A stretch of DNA of 64,000 nucleotides. It comes from Hyperoodon ampullatus (Eukaryota > Chordata > Mammalia > Artiodactyla > Ziphiidae). The translations under genes were made by a program, and so were the position numbers. The stretch lies in assembly GCA_949752795.1 (NCBI GenBank), contig CATKHW010000551.1, positions 1,054,001-1,118,000 of the forward strand, read 5' to 3'. This document shows, in pieces, positions 10,534-22,703 of the stretch (positions are counted from its first letter, which is position 1; each line of letters starts with the position of its first letter). The notes under the pieces are model-generated. The model was not told the origin of the DNA and ran no database searches. It saw only the letters and a program-made list of their open reading frames with translations.

Positions 10534-12271
10534 TTGGACTTGCGGTCAGCTCACCAAAAACGAGTTGAAAAATGGAGCTCAGGGGCACAGCAATTCACAA
10601 ACTGGCCGAGTAATAAAGGACAACTATCGTCCAAAAATCTGTTGAGGTAAGGCAACGAGGCGGACTTGAAAGCGAGGCAGAATAGCAGGAAACAGATTTC
10701 AAGAGGTACGTTGGAATCGCCTTTAAAGCACAGGAAGAGGGGCACAACTTCGACAATGATGCAATTGGCCAAAAAGGGCGTATGCGTTTTCTCCTGAATA
10801 TATTCAGGAGAAAACGCATACGCCCTTTTTGGCCAAGCAAGCAAGCGGGCAATGCAAATCTGAACTACAAAGAAGTATCACTTCCCACCGGTCAAAAGGG
10901 ACATCCACAAATGTGTAAGAACAATAAAGGCAAGAGAGGCCCTGGAGAACAGGGAGCCTTGTTATGCTGATGGGCGGGATGTAATTTGACAACTGCCTCT
11001 CTGGAGGACTGCATTCTGTTCCCTAAAACAAGTAAAGAACAGAGCTACAGAGCCAAGGGCACTACCAGCCTAGGGAATATACATTGGGAAAACTGAAAAT
11101 CAATAAGACAGAGCCACCCCAAAATTTAGGGCTGCACTGCATACAAGGACCTCAACTTGGATACACCTTAAGTATCCCAGAAAATATAAACATGGTTCAA
11201 AAAATTGTGGTACTTACGTACGATGGAATATCCCTCAGCCATGAAATCAATGTCATAAGACCAGTAGCAGCAAAATGGGTGTATTCAGGTACGATGATTC
11301 TAAGTGAAATATGTCACACAGAAAAAGAAACTTATCATAAGATATCACTTATGAAGATCCTGTAAACATGGCTACACTTGAACTGAGTTAGGAAAGAGAA
11401 CAGTGTCTCACATTTAGAAAACACTCTTATACCTGCTTAAGGGGGAAGGAGAGGTGGGGTGATGCATAAAACCAGAGTTTGATATAAGCACAGGTACCGT
11501 TCCAAAAACCAACTATGGAATAGACAAGACCTACACCGTCCTCAGCGAAAGGGACTCAAAATCCCATATTTCCCGCAGAGGAAAATATCTGACTAGTAAG
11601 AATCTTAAAACCTATGTATGGATATGTCTCCGTAAGGGAATCAAGTGTGTCTAGACTGGCATAAACATGGCAGCGAGAATCAGCTCAAATCCACTATAAA
11701 AAGGAATTTCAAAAACAAAACAAAAAAACTGGGAAATTCTTTGCAATTCCTTCAGGGTCTCTGATGAAAGCTGGAATGACCCTATCTACAACGACAGCTG
11801 GATGTGGCATAAGGAGGGACACTTGGGACTGAGACGATTGGTGAGATTGGGTGAGCAAATGCAGACCCTTTAAAGCAATAATGCATGGCACCCATTCCAT
11901 GGGTCCGAACTCTCCAGGTTGAAGTGAATATTACTACAGCTATAACATGTGCGGGAAACCTAGAGAACGGACACACTGTGAATACGAAAGGTTTCTAAAA
12001 CTCAACGCATAGTCCCTCTCCTGGTGCTCCGGTTTGACTTTCCGTCTGCTTTACTATCAACCTCCCAAGTTGGAGAGACAGCCCCTTTAACCTCTTGGTT
12101 CGCACAGGTTGCCAATTTGGCAGAGGATGAAAGGGAAGAGGGAGAACCAATGAGAGAGTAGCTGTTAGGCATTTAGACGGGCACATATCACGGTAATTTC
12201 CGGGCAGGAAGAAGAATTAACCAAATTCTCAGCCACCCACCGGGAACCAGTATAGGTCCTGAACCAAAATT
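10534..12271 (+). repeat. Satellite monomer 7 (type II head), 1,738 bp
   Basis: Type II markers in the first ~560 bp. TTGAGGTAAGG near 10640 is shared with monomer 14. CTGAACTAC near 10860 is shared with monomer 10. The 1-bp loss in CCACAAATG near 10904 is shared with 10 and 14. The second half matches monomer 4. Palindrome 10765-10836, perfect over 72 bp. Confidence 0.96.
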
Positions 12272-14009
12272 TTGGACTTGCGGTCAGCTCACCAAAAACG
12301 AGTTGAAAAATGGAGCTCAGGGGCACAGCAATTCACAAACTGGCCGAGTAATAAAGGACAACTATCGTCCAAAAATCTGTTGAGGGAAGGCAACGAGGCG
12401 GACTTGAAAGCGAGGCAGAATAGCAGGAAACAGATTTCAAGAGGTACGTTGGAATCGCCTTTAAAGCACAGGAAGAGGGGCACAACTTCGACAATGATGC
12501 ACTTGGCCAAAAAGGGCGTATGCGTTTTCTCCTGAATATATTCAGGAGAAAACGCATACGCCCTTTTTGGCCAAGCAAGCAAGCGGGCAATGCAAATCTG
12601 CACTACAAAGAAGTATCACTTCCCACCGGTCAAAAGGGATATCCACAAAATGTGTAAGAACAAGAAAGGCAAGACAGGCCCTGGAGAACAGGGAGCCTTG
12701 TTATGCTGATGGGCGGGATGTAAATTGCCAACTGCCTCTCTGGAGGAGTGCATTCTGTTCCCTAAAACAAGTAAAGAACAGAGCTACAGAGCCAAGGGCA
12801 CTACCAGTCTAGGGAATATACCTTGGGAAAACTGAAAATCAATAAGACAGAGCCACCCCAAAATTTATGGCTGCACTGCATACAAGGACCTCAACTTGGA
12901 TACACCTTAAGTATCCCAGAAAATATAAACATGGTTCAAAAATTGTGGTACTTACGTACGATGGAATATCCCTCAGCCATGAAATCAATGTCATAAGACC
13001 AGTAGCAGCAAAATGGGTGGATTCAGGTACGATGATTCTAAGTGAAATAAGTCACACAGAGAAAGAAACTTATCATAAGATATCACTTATGAAGATCCTG
13101 TAAACATGGCTACACTTGAACTGAGTTAGGAAAGAGAACAGTGTCTCACATTTAGAAAACACTCTTATACCTGCTTAAGGGGGAAGGAGAGGTGGGGTGA
13201 TGCATAAAACCAGAGTTTGATATAAGCACAGGTACCGTTCCAAAAACCAACTATGGAATAGACAAGACCTACACCATCCTCAGCGAAAGGGACTCAAAAC
13301 CCCATATTTCCCGCAGAGGAAAATATCTGACTAGTAAGCATCTTAAAACCTATGTATTGATATGTCTCCGTAACGGAATCAAGTGTGTCTAGACTGGCAT
13401 AAACATGGCAGCGAGAATCAGCTCAAACCCACTATAAAAAGGAATTTCAAAAACAAAACAAAAAAACTGGGAAATTCTTTACAATTCCTTCAGGGTCTCT
13501 GATGAAGGCTGGAATGACCCTCTCTACAACGACAGCTGGATGTGGCATAAGGAGGGACACTTGGGACTGAGACGATGGGTGAGATTGGGTGAGCAAATGC
13601 AGACCCTTTAAAGCAATAATGCATGGCACCCATTCCATGGGTCCGAACTCTCCAGGTTGAAGGGAATATTACTACAGCTATAACATGTGCGGGAAACCTA
13701 GAGAACGGACACACTGTGAATACGAAAGGTTTCTAAAACTCAACGCATAGTCCCTCTCCTGGTGCTCCGGTTTGACTCTCCGTCTGCTTTACTATCAACC
13801 TCCCAACTTGGAGAGACAGCCCCTTTAACCTCTTGGTTCGCACAGGTTGCCAATTTGGCAGAGGATGAAAGGGAAGAGGGAGAACCAATGAGAGAGTAGC
13901 TGTTAGGCATTTGGACGGGCACATATCACTGTAATTTCCCGGCAGGAAGAAGAATTAACCAAATTCTCAGCCACCCACCGGGAACCAGTATAGGTCCTGA
14001 ACCAAAATT
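12272..14009 (+). repeat. Satellite monomer 8 (type I), 1,738 bp
   Basis: Counterpart of monomer 5 in the trimer duplication. It differs by AATTTATGGCTG near 12861, as in monomer 4, and by loss of one A at TTCAAAAATTG near 12935. Palindrome 12502-12575, perfect over 74 bp. Confidence 0.96.
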
Positions 14010-15747
14010 TTGGACTTGCGGTCAGCTCACCAAAAACGAGTTGAAAAATGGAGCTCAGGGGCACAGCAATTCACAAACTGGCCGAGTAATAAAGGACAAC
14101 TATCGTCCAAAAATCTGTTGAGGGAAGGCAACGAGGCGGACTTGAAAGCGAGGCAGAATAGCAGGAAACAGATTTCAAGAGGTACGTTGGAATCGCCTTT
14201 AAAGCACAGGAAGAGGGGCACAACTTCGACAATGATGCACTTGGCCAAAAAGGGCGTATGCGTTTTCTCCTGAATATATTCAGGAGAAAACACATACGCC
14301 CTTTTTGGCCAAGCAAGCAAGCGGGCAATGCAAATCTGCACTACAAAGAAGTATCACTTCCCACCGGTCAAAAGGGACATCCACAAAATGTGTAAGAACA
14401 AGAAAGGCAAGACAGGCCCTGGAGAACAGGGAGCCTTGTTATGCTGATGGGCGGGATGTAAATTGCCAACTGCCTCTCTGGAGGAGTGCATTCTGTTCCC
14501 TAAAACAAGTAAAGAACAGAGCTACAGAGCCAAGGGCACTACCAGTCTAGGGAATATACCTTGGGAAAACTGAAAATCAATAAGACAGAGCCACCCCAAA
14601 ATTTAGGGCTGCACTGCATACAAGGACCTCAACTTGGATACACCTTAAGTATCCCAGAAAATATAAACATGGTTCAAAAAATTGTGGTACTGACGTACGA
14701 TGGAATATCCCTCAGCCATGAAATCAATGTCATAAGACCAGTAGCAGCAAAATGGGTGGATTCAGGTACGATGATTCTAAGTGAAATAAGTCACACAGAA
14801 AAAGAAACTTATCATAAGATATCACTTATGAAGATCCTGTAAACATGGCTACACTTGAACTGAGTTAGGAAAGAGAACAGTGTCTCACATTTAGAAAACA
14901 CTCTTATACCTGCTTAAGGGGGAAGGAGAGGTGGGGTGATGCATAAAACCAGAGTTTGATATAAGCACAGGTACTGTTGAAAAACCAACTATGGAATAGA
15001 CAAGACCTACACCGTCCTCAGCGAAAGGGACTCAAAACCCCATATTTCCCGCAGAGGAAAATATCTGACTAGTAAGAATCTTAAAACCTATGTATTGATA
15101 TGTCTCCGTAAGGGAATCAAGTGTGTCTAGACTGGCATAAACATGGCAGCGAGAATCAGCTCAAACCCACTATAAAAAGGAATTTCAAAAACAAAACAAA
15201 AACTCTGGGAAATTCTTTACAATTCCTTCAGGGTCTCTGATGAAAGCTGGAATGACCCTATCTACAACGACAGCTGGATGTGGCATAAGGAGGGACACTT
15301 GGGACTGAGACGATTGGTGAGATTTGGTGAGCAAATGCAGACCCTTTAAAGCAATAATGCATGGCACCCATTCCATGGGTCCGAACTCTCCAGGTTGAAG
15401 GGAATATTACTACAGCTATAACATGTGCGGGAAACCTAGAGAACGGACACACTGTGAATACGAAAGGTTTCTAAAACTCAACGAATAGTCCCACCCCTGG
15501 TGCTCCGGTTTGACTTTCCGTCTGCTTTACTATCAACCTCCCAACTTGGAGAGACAGCCCCTTTAACCTCTTGGTTCGCACAGGTTGCCAATTTGGCAGT
15601 GGATGAAAGGGAAGAGGGAGAACCAATGAGAGAGTAGCTGTTAGGCATTTGGACGGGCACATATCACTGTAATTTCCCGGCAGGAAGAAGAATTAACCAA
15701 ATTCTCAGCCACCCACCGGGAACCAGTATAGGTCCTGAACCAAAATT
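14010..15747 (+). repeat. Satellite monomer 9 (type I), 1,738 bp
   Basis: Counterpart of monomer 6. Private change GTTGAAAAACC (for GTTCCAAAAACC) near 14976 removes one base. Its palindrome (14240-14313) has one mismatch. Confidence 0.96.
14240..14313. repeat. Palindrome of monomer 9 with one mismatch
   Basis: The right arm has A at 14292 where the others have G (AACACATAC for AACGCATAC). The left arm keeps the original GCG, so the pair is broken and not compensated. The change is CpG to CpA. Confidence 0.92.
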
Positions 15748-17486
15748 TTGGACTTGCGGTCAGCTCACCAAAAACGAGTTGAAAAATGGAGCTCAGGGGC
15801 ACAGCAATTCACAAACTGGCCGAGTAATAAAGGACAACTATCGTCCAAAAATCTGTTGAGGGAAGGCAACGAGGCGGACTTGAAAGCGAGGCAGAATAGC
15901 AGGAAACAGATTTCAAGAGGTACGTTGGAATCGCCTTTAAAGCACAGGAAGAGGGGCACAACTTCGACAATGATGCAATTGGCCAAAAAGGGCGTATGCG
16001 TTTTCTCCTGAATATATTCAGGAGAAAACGCATACGCCCTTTTTGGCCAAGCAAGCAAGCGGGCAATGCAAATCTGAACTACAAAGAAGTATCACTTCCC
16101 ACCGGTCAAAAGGGACATCCACAAATGTGTAAGAACAATAAAGGCAAGACAGGCCCTGGAGAACAGGGAGCCTTGTTATGCTGATGGGCGGGATGTAATT
16201 TGACAACTGCCTCTCTGGAGGACTGCATTCTGTTCCCTAAAACAAGTAAAGAACAGAGCTACAGAGCCAAGGGCACTACCAGCCTAGGGAATATACATTG
16301 GGAAAACTGAAAATCAATAAGACAGAGCCACCCCAAAATTTAGGGCTGCACTGCATACAAGGACCTCAACTTGGATACACCTTAAGTATCCCAGAAAATA
16401 TAAGCATGGTTCAAAAAATTGTGGTACTTACGTATGATGGAATATCCCTCAGCCATGAAATCAATGTCATAAGACCAGTAGCAGCAAAATGGGTGGATTC
16501 AGGTACGATGATTCTAAGTGAAATAAGTCACACAGAAAAAGAAACTTATCATAAGATATCACTTATGAAGATCCTGTAAACATGGCTACACTTGAACTGA
16601 GTTAGGAAAGAGAACAGTGTCTCACATTTAGAAAACACTCTTATACCTGCTTAAGGGGGAAGGAGAGGTGGGGTGATGCATAAAACCAGAGTTTGATATA
16701 AGCACAGGTACCGTTCCAAAAACCAACTATGGAATAGACAAGACCTACACCGTCCTCAGCGAAAGGGACTCAAAACCCCATATTTCCCGCAGAGGAAAAT
16801 ATCTGACTAGTAAGAATCTTAAAACCTATGTATTGATATGTCTCCGTAAGGGAATCAAGTGTGTCTAGACTGGCATAAACATGGCAGCGAGAATCAGCTC
16901 AAACCCACTATAAAAAGGAATTTCAAAAACAAAACAAAAAAAACTGGGAAATTCTTTACAATTCTTTAAGGGTCTCTGATGAAGGCTGGAATGACCCTAT
17001 CTACAACGACAGCTGGATGTGGCATAAGGAGGGACACTTGGGACTGAGACGATTGGTGAGATTGGGTGAGCAAATGCAGACCCTTTAAAGCAATAATGCA
17101 TGGCACCCATTCCATGGGTCCGATCTCTCCAGGTTGAAGGGAATATTACTACAGCTATAACATGTGCGGGAAACCTAGAGAACGGACACACTGTGAATAC
17201 GAAAGGTTTCTAAAACTCAACGCATAGTCCCTCCCCTGGTGCTCCGGTTTGACTTTCCGTCTGCTTTACTATCAACCTCCCAAGTTGGAGAGACAGCCCC
17301 TTTAACCTCTTGGTTCGCACAGGTTGCCAATTTGGCAGAGGATGAAAGGGAAGAGGGAGAACCAATGAGAGAGTAGCTGTTAGGCATTTGGACGGGCACA
17401 TATCACTGTAATTTCCCGGCAGGAAGAAGAATTAACCAAATTCTCAGACACCCACCGGGAACCAGTATAGGTCCTGAAGCAAAATT
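15748..17486 (+). repeat. Satellite monomer 10 (type II), 1,739 bp
   Basis: The head matches monomer 7. The second half matches monomer 14 instead: ATAAGCATGG near 16402, an extra A in the tract near 16935, ATTCTTTAAGG near 16962 and CCGATCTCTCC near 17120. A 1-bp loss (CACAAATG) and the 1-bp gain cancel. Palindrome 15979-16050, perfect over 72 bp. Confidence 0.96.
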
Positions 17487-19225
17487 TTGGACTTGCGGTC
17501 AGCTCACCAAAAACGAGTTGAAAAATGGAGCTCAGGGGCACAGCAATTCACAAACTGGCCGAGTAATAAAGGACAACTATCGTCCAAAAATCTGTTGAGG
17601 GAAGGCAACGAGGCGGACTTGAAAGCGAGGCAGAATAGCAGGAAACAGATTTCAAGAGGTACGTTGGAATCGCCTTTAAAGCACAGGAAGAGGGGCACAA
17701 CTTCGACAATGATGCACTTGGCCAAAAAGGGCGTATGCGTTTTCTCCTGAATATATTCAGGAGAAAACGCATACACCCTTTTTGGCCAAGCAAGCAAGCG
17801 GGCAATGCAAATCTGCACTACAAAGAAGTATCACTTCCCACCGGTCAAAAGGGACATCCACAAAATGTGTAAGAACAAGAAAGGCAAGACAGGCCCTGGA
17901 GAACAGGGAGCCTTGTTATGCTGATGGGCGGGATGTAAATTGCCAACTGCCTCTCTGGAGGAGTGCATTCTGTTCCCTAAAACAAGTAAAGAACAGAGCT
18001 ACAGAGCCAAGGGCACTACCAGTCTAGGGAATATACCTTGGGAAAACTGAAAATCAATAAGACAGAGCCACCCCAAAATTTAGGGCTGCACTGCATACAA
18101 GGGCCTCAACTTGGATACACCTTAAGTATCCCAGAAAATATAAACATGGTTCAAAAAATTGTGGTACTTACATACGATGGAATATCCCTCAGCCATGAAA
18201 TCAATGTCATAAGACCAGTAGCAGCAAAATGGGTGGATTCAGGTACGATGATTCTAAGTGAAATAAGTCACACAGAAAAAGAAACTTATCATAAGATATC
18301 ACTTATGAAGATCCTGTAAACATGGCTACACTTGAACTGAGTTAGGAAAGAGAACAGTGTCTCACATTTAGAAAACACTCTTATACCTGCTTAAGGGGGA
18401 AGGAGAGGTGGGGTGATGCATAAAACCAGAGTTTGATATAAGCACAGGTACCGTTCCAAAAACCAACTATGGAATAGACAAGACCTACACCGTCCTCAGC
18501 GAAAGGGACTCAAAACCCCATATTTCCCACAGAGGAAAATATCTGACTAGTAAGAATCTTAAAACCTATGTATTGATATGTCTCCATAAGGGAATCAAGT
18601 GTGTCTAGACTGGCATAAACATGGCAGCGAGAATCAGCTCAAACCCACTATAAAAAGGAATTTCAAAAACAAAACAAAAACTCTGGGAAATTCTTTACAA
18701 TTCCTTCAGGGTCTCTGATGAAAGCTGGAATGACCCTATCTACAACGACAGCTGGATGTGGCATAAGGAGGGACACTTGGGACTGAGACGATTGGTGAGA
18801 TTGGGTGAGCAAATGCAGACCCTTTAAAGCAATAATGCATGGCACCCATTCCATGGGTCCGAACTCTCCAGGTTGAAGGGAATATTACTACAGCTATAAC
18901 ATGTGCGGGAAACCTAGAGAACGGACACACTGTGAATACGAAAGGTTTCTAAAACTCAACGCATAGTCCCTCCCCTGGTGCTCCGGTTTGACTTTCCGTC
19001 TGCTTTACTATCAACCTCCAAACTTGGAGAGACAGCCCCTTTAACCTCTTGGTTCGCACAGGTTGCCAATTTGGCAGAGGATGAAAGGGAAGAGGGAGAA
19101 CCAATGAGAGAGTAGCTGTTAGGCATTTGGACGGGCACATATCACTGTAATTTCCCGGCAGGAAGAAGAATTAACCAAATTCTCAGCCACCCACCGGGAA
19201 CCAGTATAGATCCTGAACCAAAATT
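17487..19225 (+). repeat. Satellite monomer 11 (type I), 1,739 bp
   Basis: Preceded by CTCAGACACC (for CTCAGCCACC) near 17443 and GAAGCAAAA. CTCCATAAGG near 18582 and CTCTGGG near 18681 link it to monomer 1. CCTCCAAACTTGG near 19015 is shared with the tail of monomer 14. Its palindrome (17717-17790) has one mismatch. Confidence 0.96.
17717..17790. repeat. Palindrome of monomer 11 with one mismatch
   Basis: The right arm has A at 17775 (CATACACCC for CATACGCCC), a CpG to CpA change. The left arm is unchanged, so one pair is lost. Confidence 0.92.
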
Positions 19226-20964
19226 TTGGACTTGCGGTCAGCTCACCAAAAAAGAGTTGAAAAATGGAGCTCAGGGGCACAGCAATTCACAAACTGGCCG
19301 AGTAATAAAGGACAACTATCGTCCAAAAATCTGTTGAGGGAAGGCAACGAGGCGGACTTGAAAGCGAGGCAGAATAGCAGGGAACAGATTTCAAGAGGTA
19401 CGTTGGAATCACCTTTAAAGCACAGGAAGAGGGGCACAACTTCGACAATGATGCAATTGGCCAAAAAGTGCGTATGCGTTTTCTCCTGAATATATTCAGG
19501 AGAAAACGCATACGCCCTTTTTGGCCAAGCAAGCAAGCGGGCAATGCAAATCTGCACTACAAAGAAGTATCACTTCCCACCGGTCAAAAGGGACATACAC
19601 AAAATGTGTAAGAACAATAAAGGCAAGACAGGCCCTGGAGAACAGGGAGCCTTGTTATGCTGATGGGCGGGATGTAATTTGACAACTGCCTCTCTGGAGG
19701 AGTGCATTCTGTTCCCTAAAACAAGTAAAGAACAGAGCTACAGAGCCAAGGGCACTACCAGCCTAGGGAATATACATTGGGAAAACTGAAAATCAATAAG
19801 ACAGAGCCACCCCAAAATTTTTGGCTGCACTGCATACAAGGACCTCAACTTGGATACACCTTAAGTATCCCAGAAAATATAAACATGGTTCAAAAAATTG
19901 TGGTACTTACGTACGATGGAATATCCCTCAGCCATGAAATCAATGTCATAAGACCAGTAGCAGCAAAATGGGTGGATTCAGGTACGATGATTCTAAGTGA
20001 AATAAGTCACACAGAAAAAGAAACTTATCATAAGATATCACTTATGAAGATCCTGTAAACATGGCTACACTTGAACTGAGTTAGGAAAGAGAACAGTGTC
20101 TCACATTTAGAAAACACTCTTATACCTGCTTAAGGGGGAAGGAGAGGTGGGGTGATGCATAAAACCAGAGTTTGATATAAGCACAGGTACCGTTCCAAAA
20201 ACCAACTATGGAATAGACAAGACCTACACCGTCCTCAGTGAAAGGGACTCAAAACCCCATATTTCCCGCAGAGGAAAGTATCTGACTAGTAAGAATCTTA
20301 AAACCTATGTATTGATATGTCTCCATAAGGGAATCAAGTGTGTCTAGACTGGCATAAACATGGCAGCGAGAATCAGCTCAAACCCACTATATAAAGGAAT
20401 TTCAAAAACAAAACAAAAAAACTGGGAAATTCTTTACAATTCCTTCAGGGTCTCTGATGAAAGCTGGAATGACCCTATCTACAACGACAGCTGGATGTGG
20501 CATAAGGAGGGACACTTGGGACTGAGACGATTGGTGAGATTGGGTGAGCAAATGCAGACCCTTTAAAGCAATAATGCATGGCACCCATTCCATGGGTCCG
20601 AACTCTCCAGGTTGAAGGGAATATTACTACAGCTATAACATGTGCGGGAAACCTAGAGAACGGACACACTGTGAATACGAAAGGTTTCTAAAACTCAACG
20701 AATAGTCCCTCTCCTGGTGCTCCGGTTTGACTTTCCGTCTGCTTTACTATCAACCTCCCAACTTGGAGAGACAGCCCCTTTAACCTCTTGGTTCGTACAG
20801 GTTGCCAATTTGGCAGAGGATGAAAGGGAAGAGGGAGAACCAATGAGAGAGTAGCTGTTAGGCATTTGGACGGTCACATATCACTGTAATTTCCCGGCAG
20901 GAAGAAGAATTAACCAAATTCTCAGCCACCCACCGGGAACCAGTATAGGTCTTGAAGCAAAATT
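19226..20964 (+). repeat. Satellite monomer 12 (type II), 1,739 bp
   Basis: Type II markers throughout the head. AAAAAAGAG near 19248 and AGTGAAAGG near 20236 match monomer 2, 17,386 bp upstream. AATTTTTGGCTG near 19815 recalls monomer 5. CTATATAAAGG near 20388 replaces CTATAAAAAGG and removes a stop codon. Its palindrome (19457-19528) has one mismatch. Confidence 0.96.
19457..19528. repeat. Palindrome of monomer 12 with one mismatch
   Basis: The left arm has T at 19469 (AAAAAGTGCG for AAAAAGGGCG). The right arm keeps CGCCC, so one internal pair is lost. The outer C is also absent, as in other type II copies. Confidence 0.92.
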
Positions 20965-22703
20965 TTGGACTTGCGGTCAGCTCACCAAAAACGAGTTGAA
21001 AAATGGAGCTCAGGGGCACAGCAATTCACAAACTGGCCGAGTAATAAAGGACAACTATCGTCCAAAAATCTGTTGAGGGAAGGCAACGAGGCGGACTTGA
21101 AAGCGAGGCAGAATAGCAGGAAACAGATTTCAAGAGGTACGTTGGAATCGCCTTTAAAGCACAGGAAGAGGGGCACAACTTCGACAATGATGCACTTGGC
21201 CAAAAAGGGCGTATGCGTTTTCTCCTGAATATATTCAGGAGAAAACGCATACGCCCTTTTTGGCCAAGCAAGCAAGCGGGCAATGCAAATCTGCACTACA
21301 AAGAAGTATCACTTCCCACCGGTCAAAAGGGACATCCACAAAATGTGTAAGAACAAGAAAGGCAAGACAGGCCCTGGAGAACAGGGAGCCTTGTTATGCT
21401 GATGGGCGGGATGTAAATTGCCAACTGCCTCTCTGGAGGAGTGCATTCTGTTCCCTAAAACAAGTAAAGAACAGAGCTACAGAGCCAAGGGCACTACCAG
21501 TCTAGGGAATATACCTTGGGAAAACTGAAAATCAATAAGACAGAGCCACCCCAAAATTTAGGGCTGCACTGCATACAAGGACCTCAACTTGGATACACCT
21601 TAAGTATCCCAGAAAATATAAACATGGTTCAAAAAATTGTGGTACTTACGTACGATGGAATATCCCTCAGCCATGAAATCAATGTCATAAGACCAGTAGC
21701 AGCAAAATGGGTGGATTCAGGTACGATGATTCTAAGTGAAATAAGTCACACAGAAAAAGAAACTTATCATAAGATATCACTTATGAAGATCCTGTAAACA
21801 TGGCTACACTTGAACTGAGTTAGGAAAGAGAACAGTGTCTCACATTTAGAAAACACTCTTATACCTGCTTAAGGTTGAAGGAGAGGTGGGGTGATGCATA
21901 AAACCAGAGTTTGATATAAGCACAAGTACCGTTCCAAAAACCAACTATGGAATAGACAAGACCTACACCGTCCTCAGCGAAAGGGACTCAAAACCCCATA
22001 TTTCCCGCAGAGGAAAATATCTGACTAGTAAGAATATTAAAACCTATGTATTGATATGTCTCCGTAAGGGAATCAAGTGTGTCTAGACTGGCATAAACAT
22101 GGCAGCGAGAATCAGCTCAAACCCACTATAAAAAGGAATTTCAAAAACAAAACAAAAAAACTGGGAAATTCTTTACAATTCCTTCAGGGTCTCTGATGAA
22201 GGCTGGAATGACCCTATCTACAACGACAGCTGGATGTGGCATAAGGAGGGACACTTGGGACTGAGACGATTGGTGAGATTGGGTGAGCAAATGCAGACCC
22301 TTTAAAGCAATAATGCATGGCACCCATTCCATGGGTCCGAACTCTCCAGGTTGAAGGGAATGTTACTACAGCTATAACATGTGCGGGAAACCTAGAGAAC
22401 GGACACACTGTGAATACGAAAGGTTTCTAAAACTCAACGAATAGTCCCTCCCCTGGTGCTCCGGTTTGACTTTCCGTCTGCTTTACTATCAACCTCCCAA
22501 CTTGGAGAGACAGCCCCTTTAACCTCTTGGTTCGCACAGGTTGCCAATTTGGCAGAGGATGAAAGGGAAGAGGGAGAACCAATGAGAGAGTAGCTGTTAG
22601 GCATTTGGACGGGCACATATCACTGTAATTTCCCGGCAGGAAGAAGAATTAACCAAATTCTCAGCCACCCACCGGGAACCAGTATAGGTCCTGAACCAAA
22701 ATT
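20965..22703 (+). repeat. Satellite monomer 13 (type I), 1,739 bp
   Basis: The head is preceded by GGTCTTGAAGC near 20948. AAGGTTGAAGG near 21871 breaks the G-rich tract, as in monomer 17. GAATGTTACT near 22358 is the marker that then dominates the 25-53 kb region. Palindrome 21195-21268, perfect over 74 bp. Confidence 0.96.

Larger units (their letters stand above)
6060..16400 (+). repeat. Tandem duplication of a three-monomer (~5.2-kb) block
   Basis: The stretch ~6,060-11,280 matches ~11,280-16,400 at an offset of 5,214-5,217 bp through rare markers. Monomers 4/7 share GTGTATTC and GTATGGATATG. Monomers 5/8 share GGGATATCC, CACCATCCTC, CCTCTCTAC and ACTCTCCG. Monomers 6/9 share GTACTGACG, GATTTGGTG and GTCCCACCCC. 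Monomers 7/10 share CTGAACTAC, CCACAAATG and GGAGGACTGC. The similarity stops inside monomer 10, where ATAAGCATGG appears. Edges are accurate only to a few hundred bases. Confidence 0.85.
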
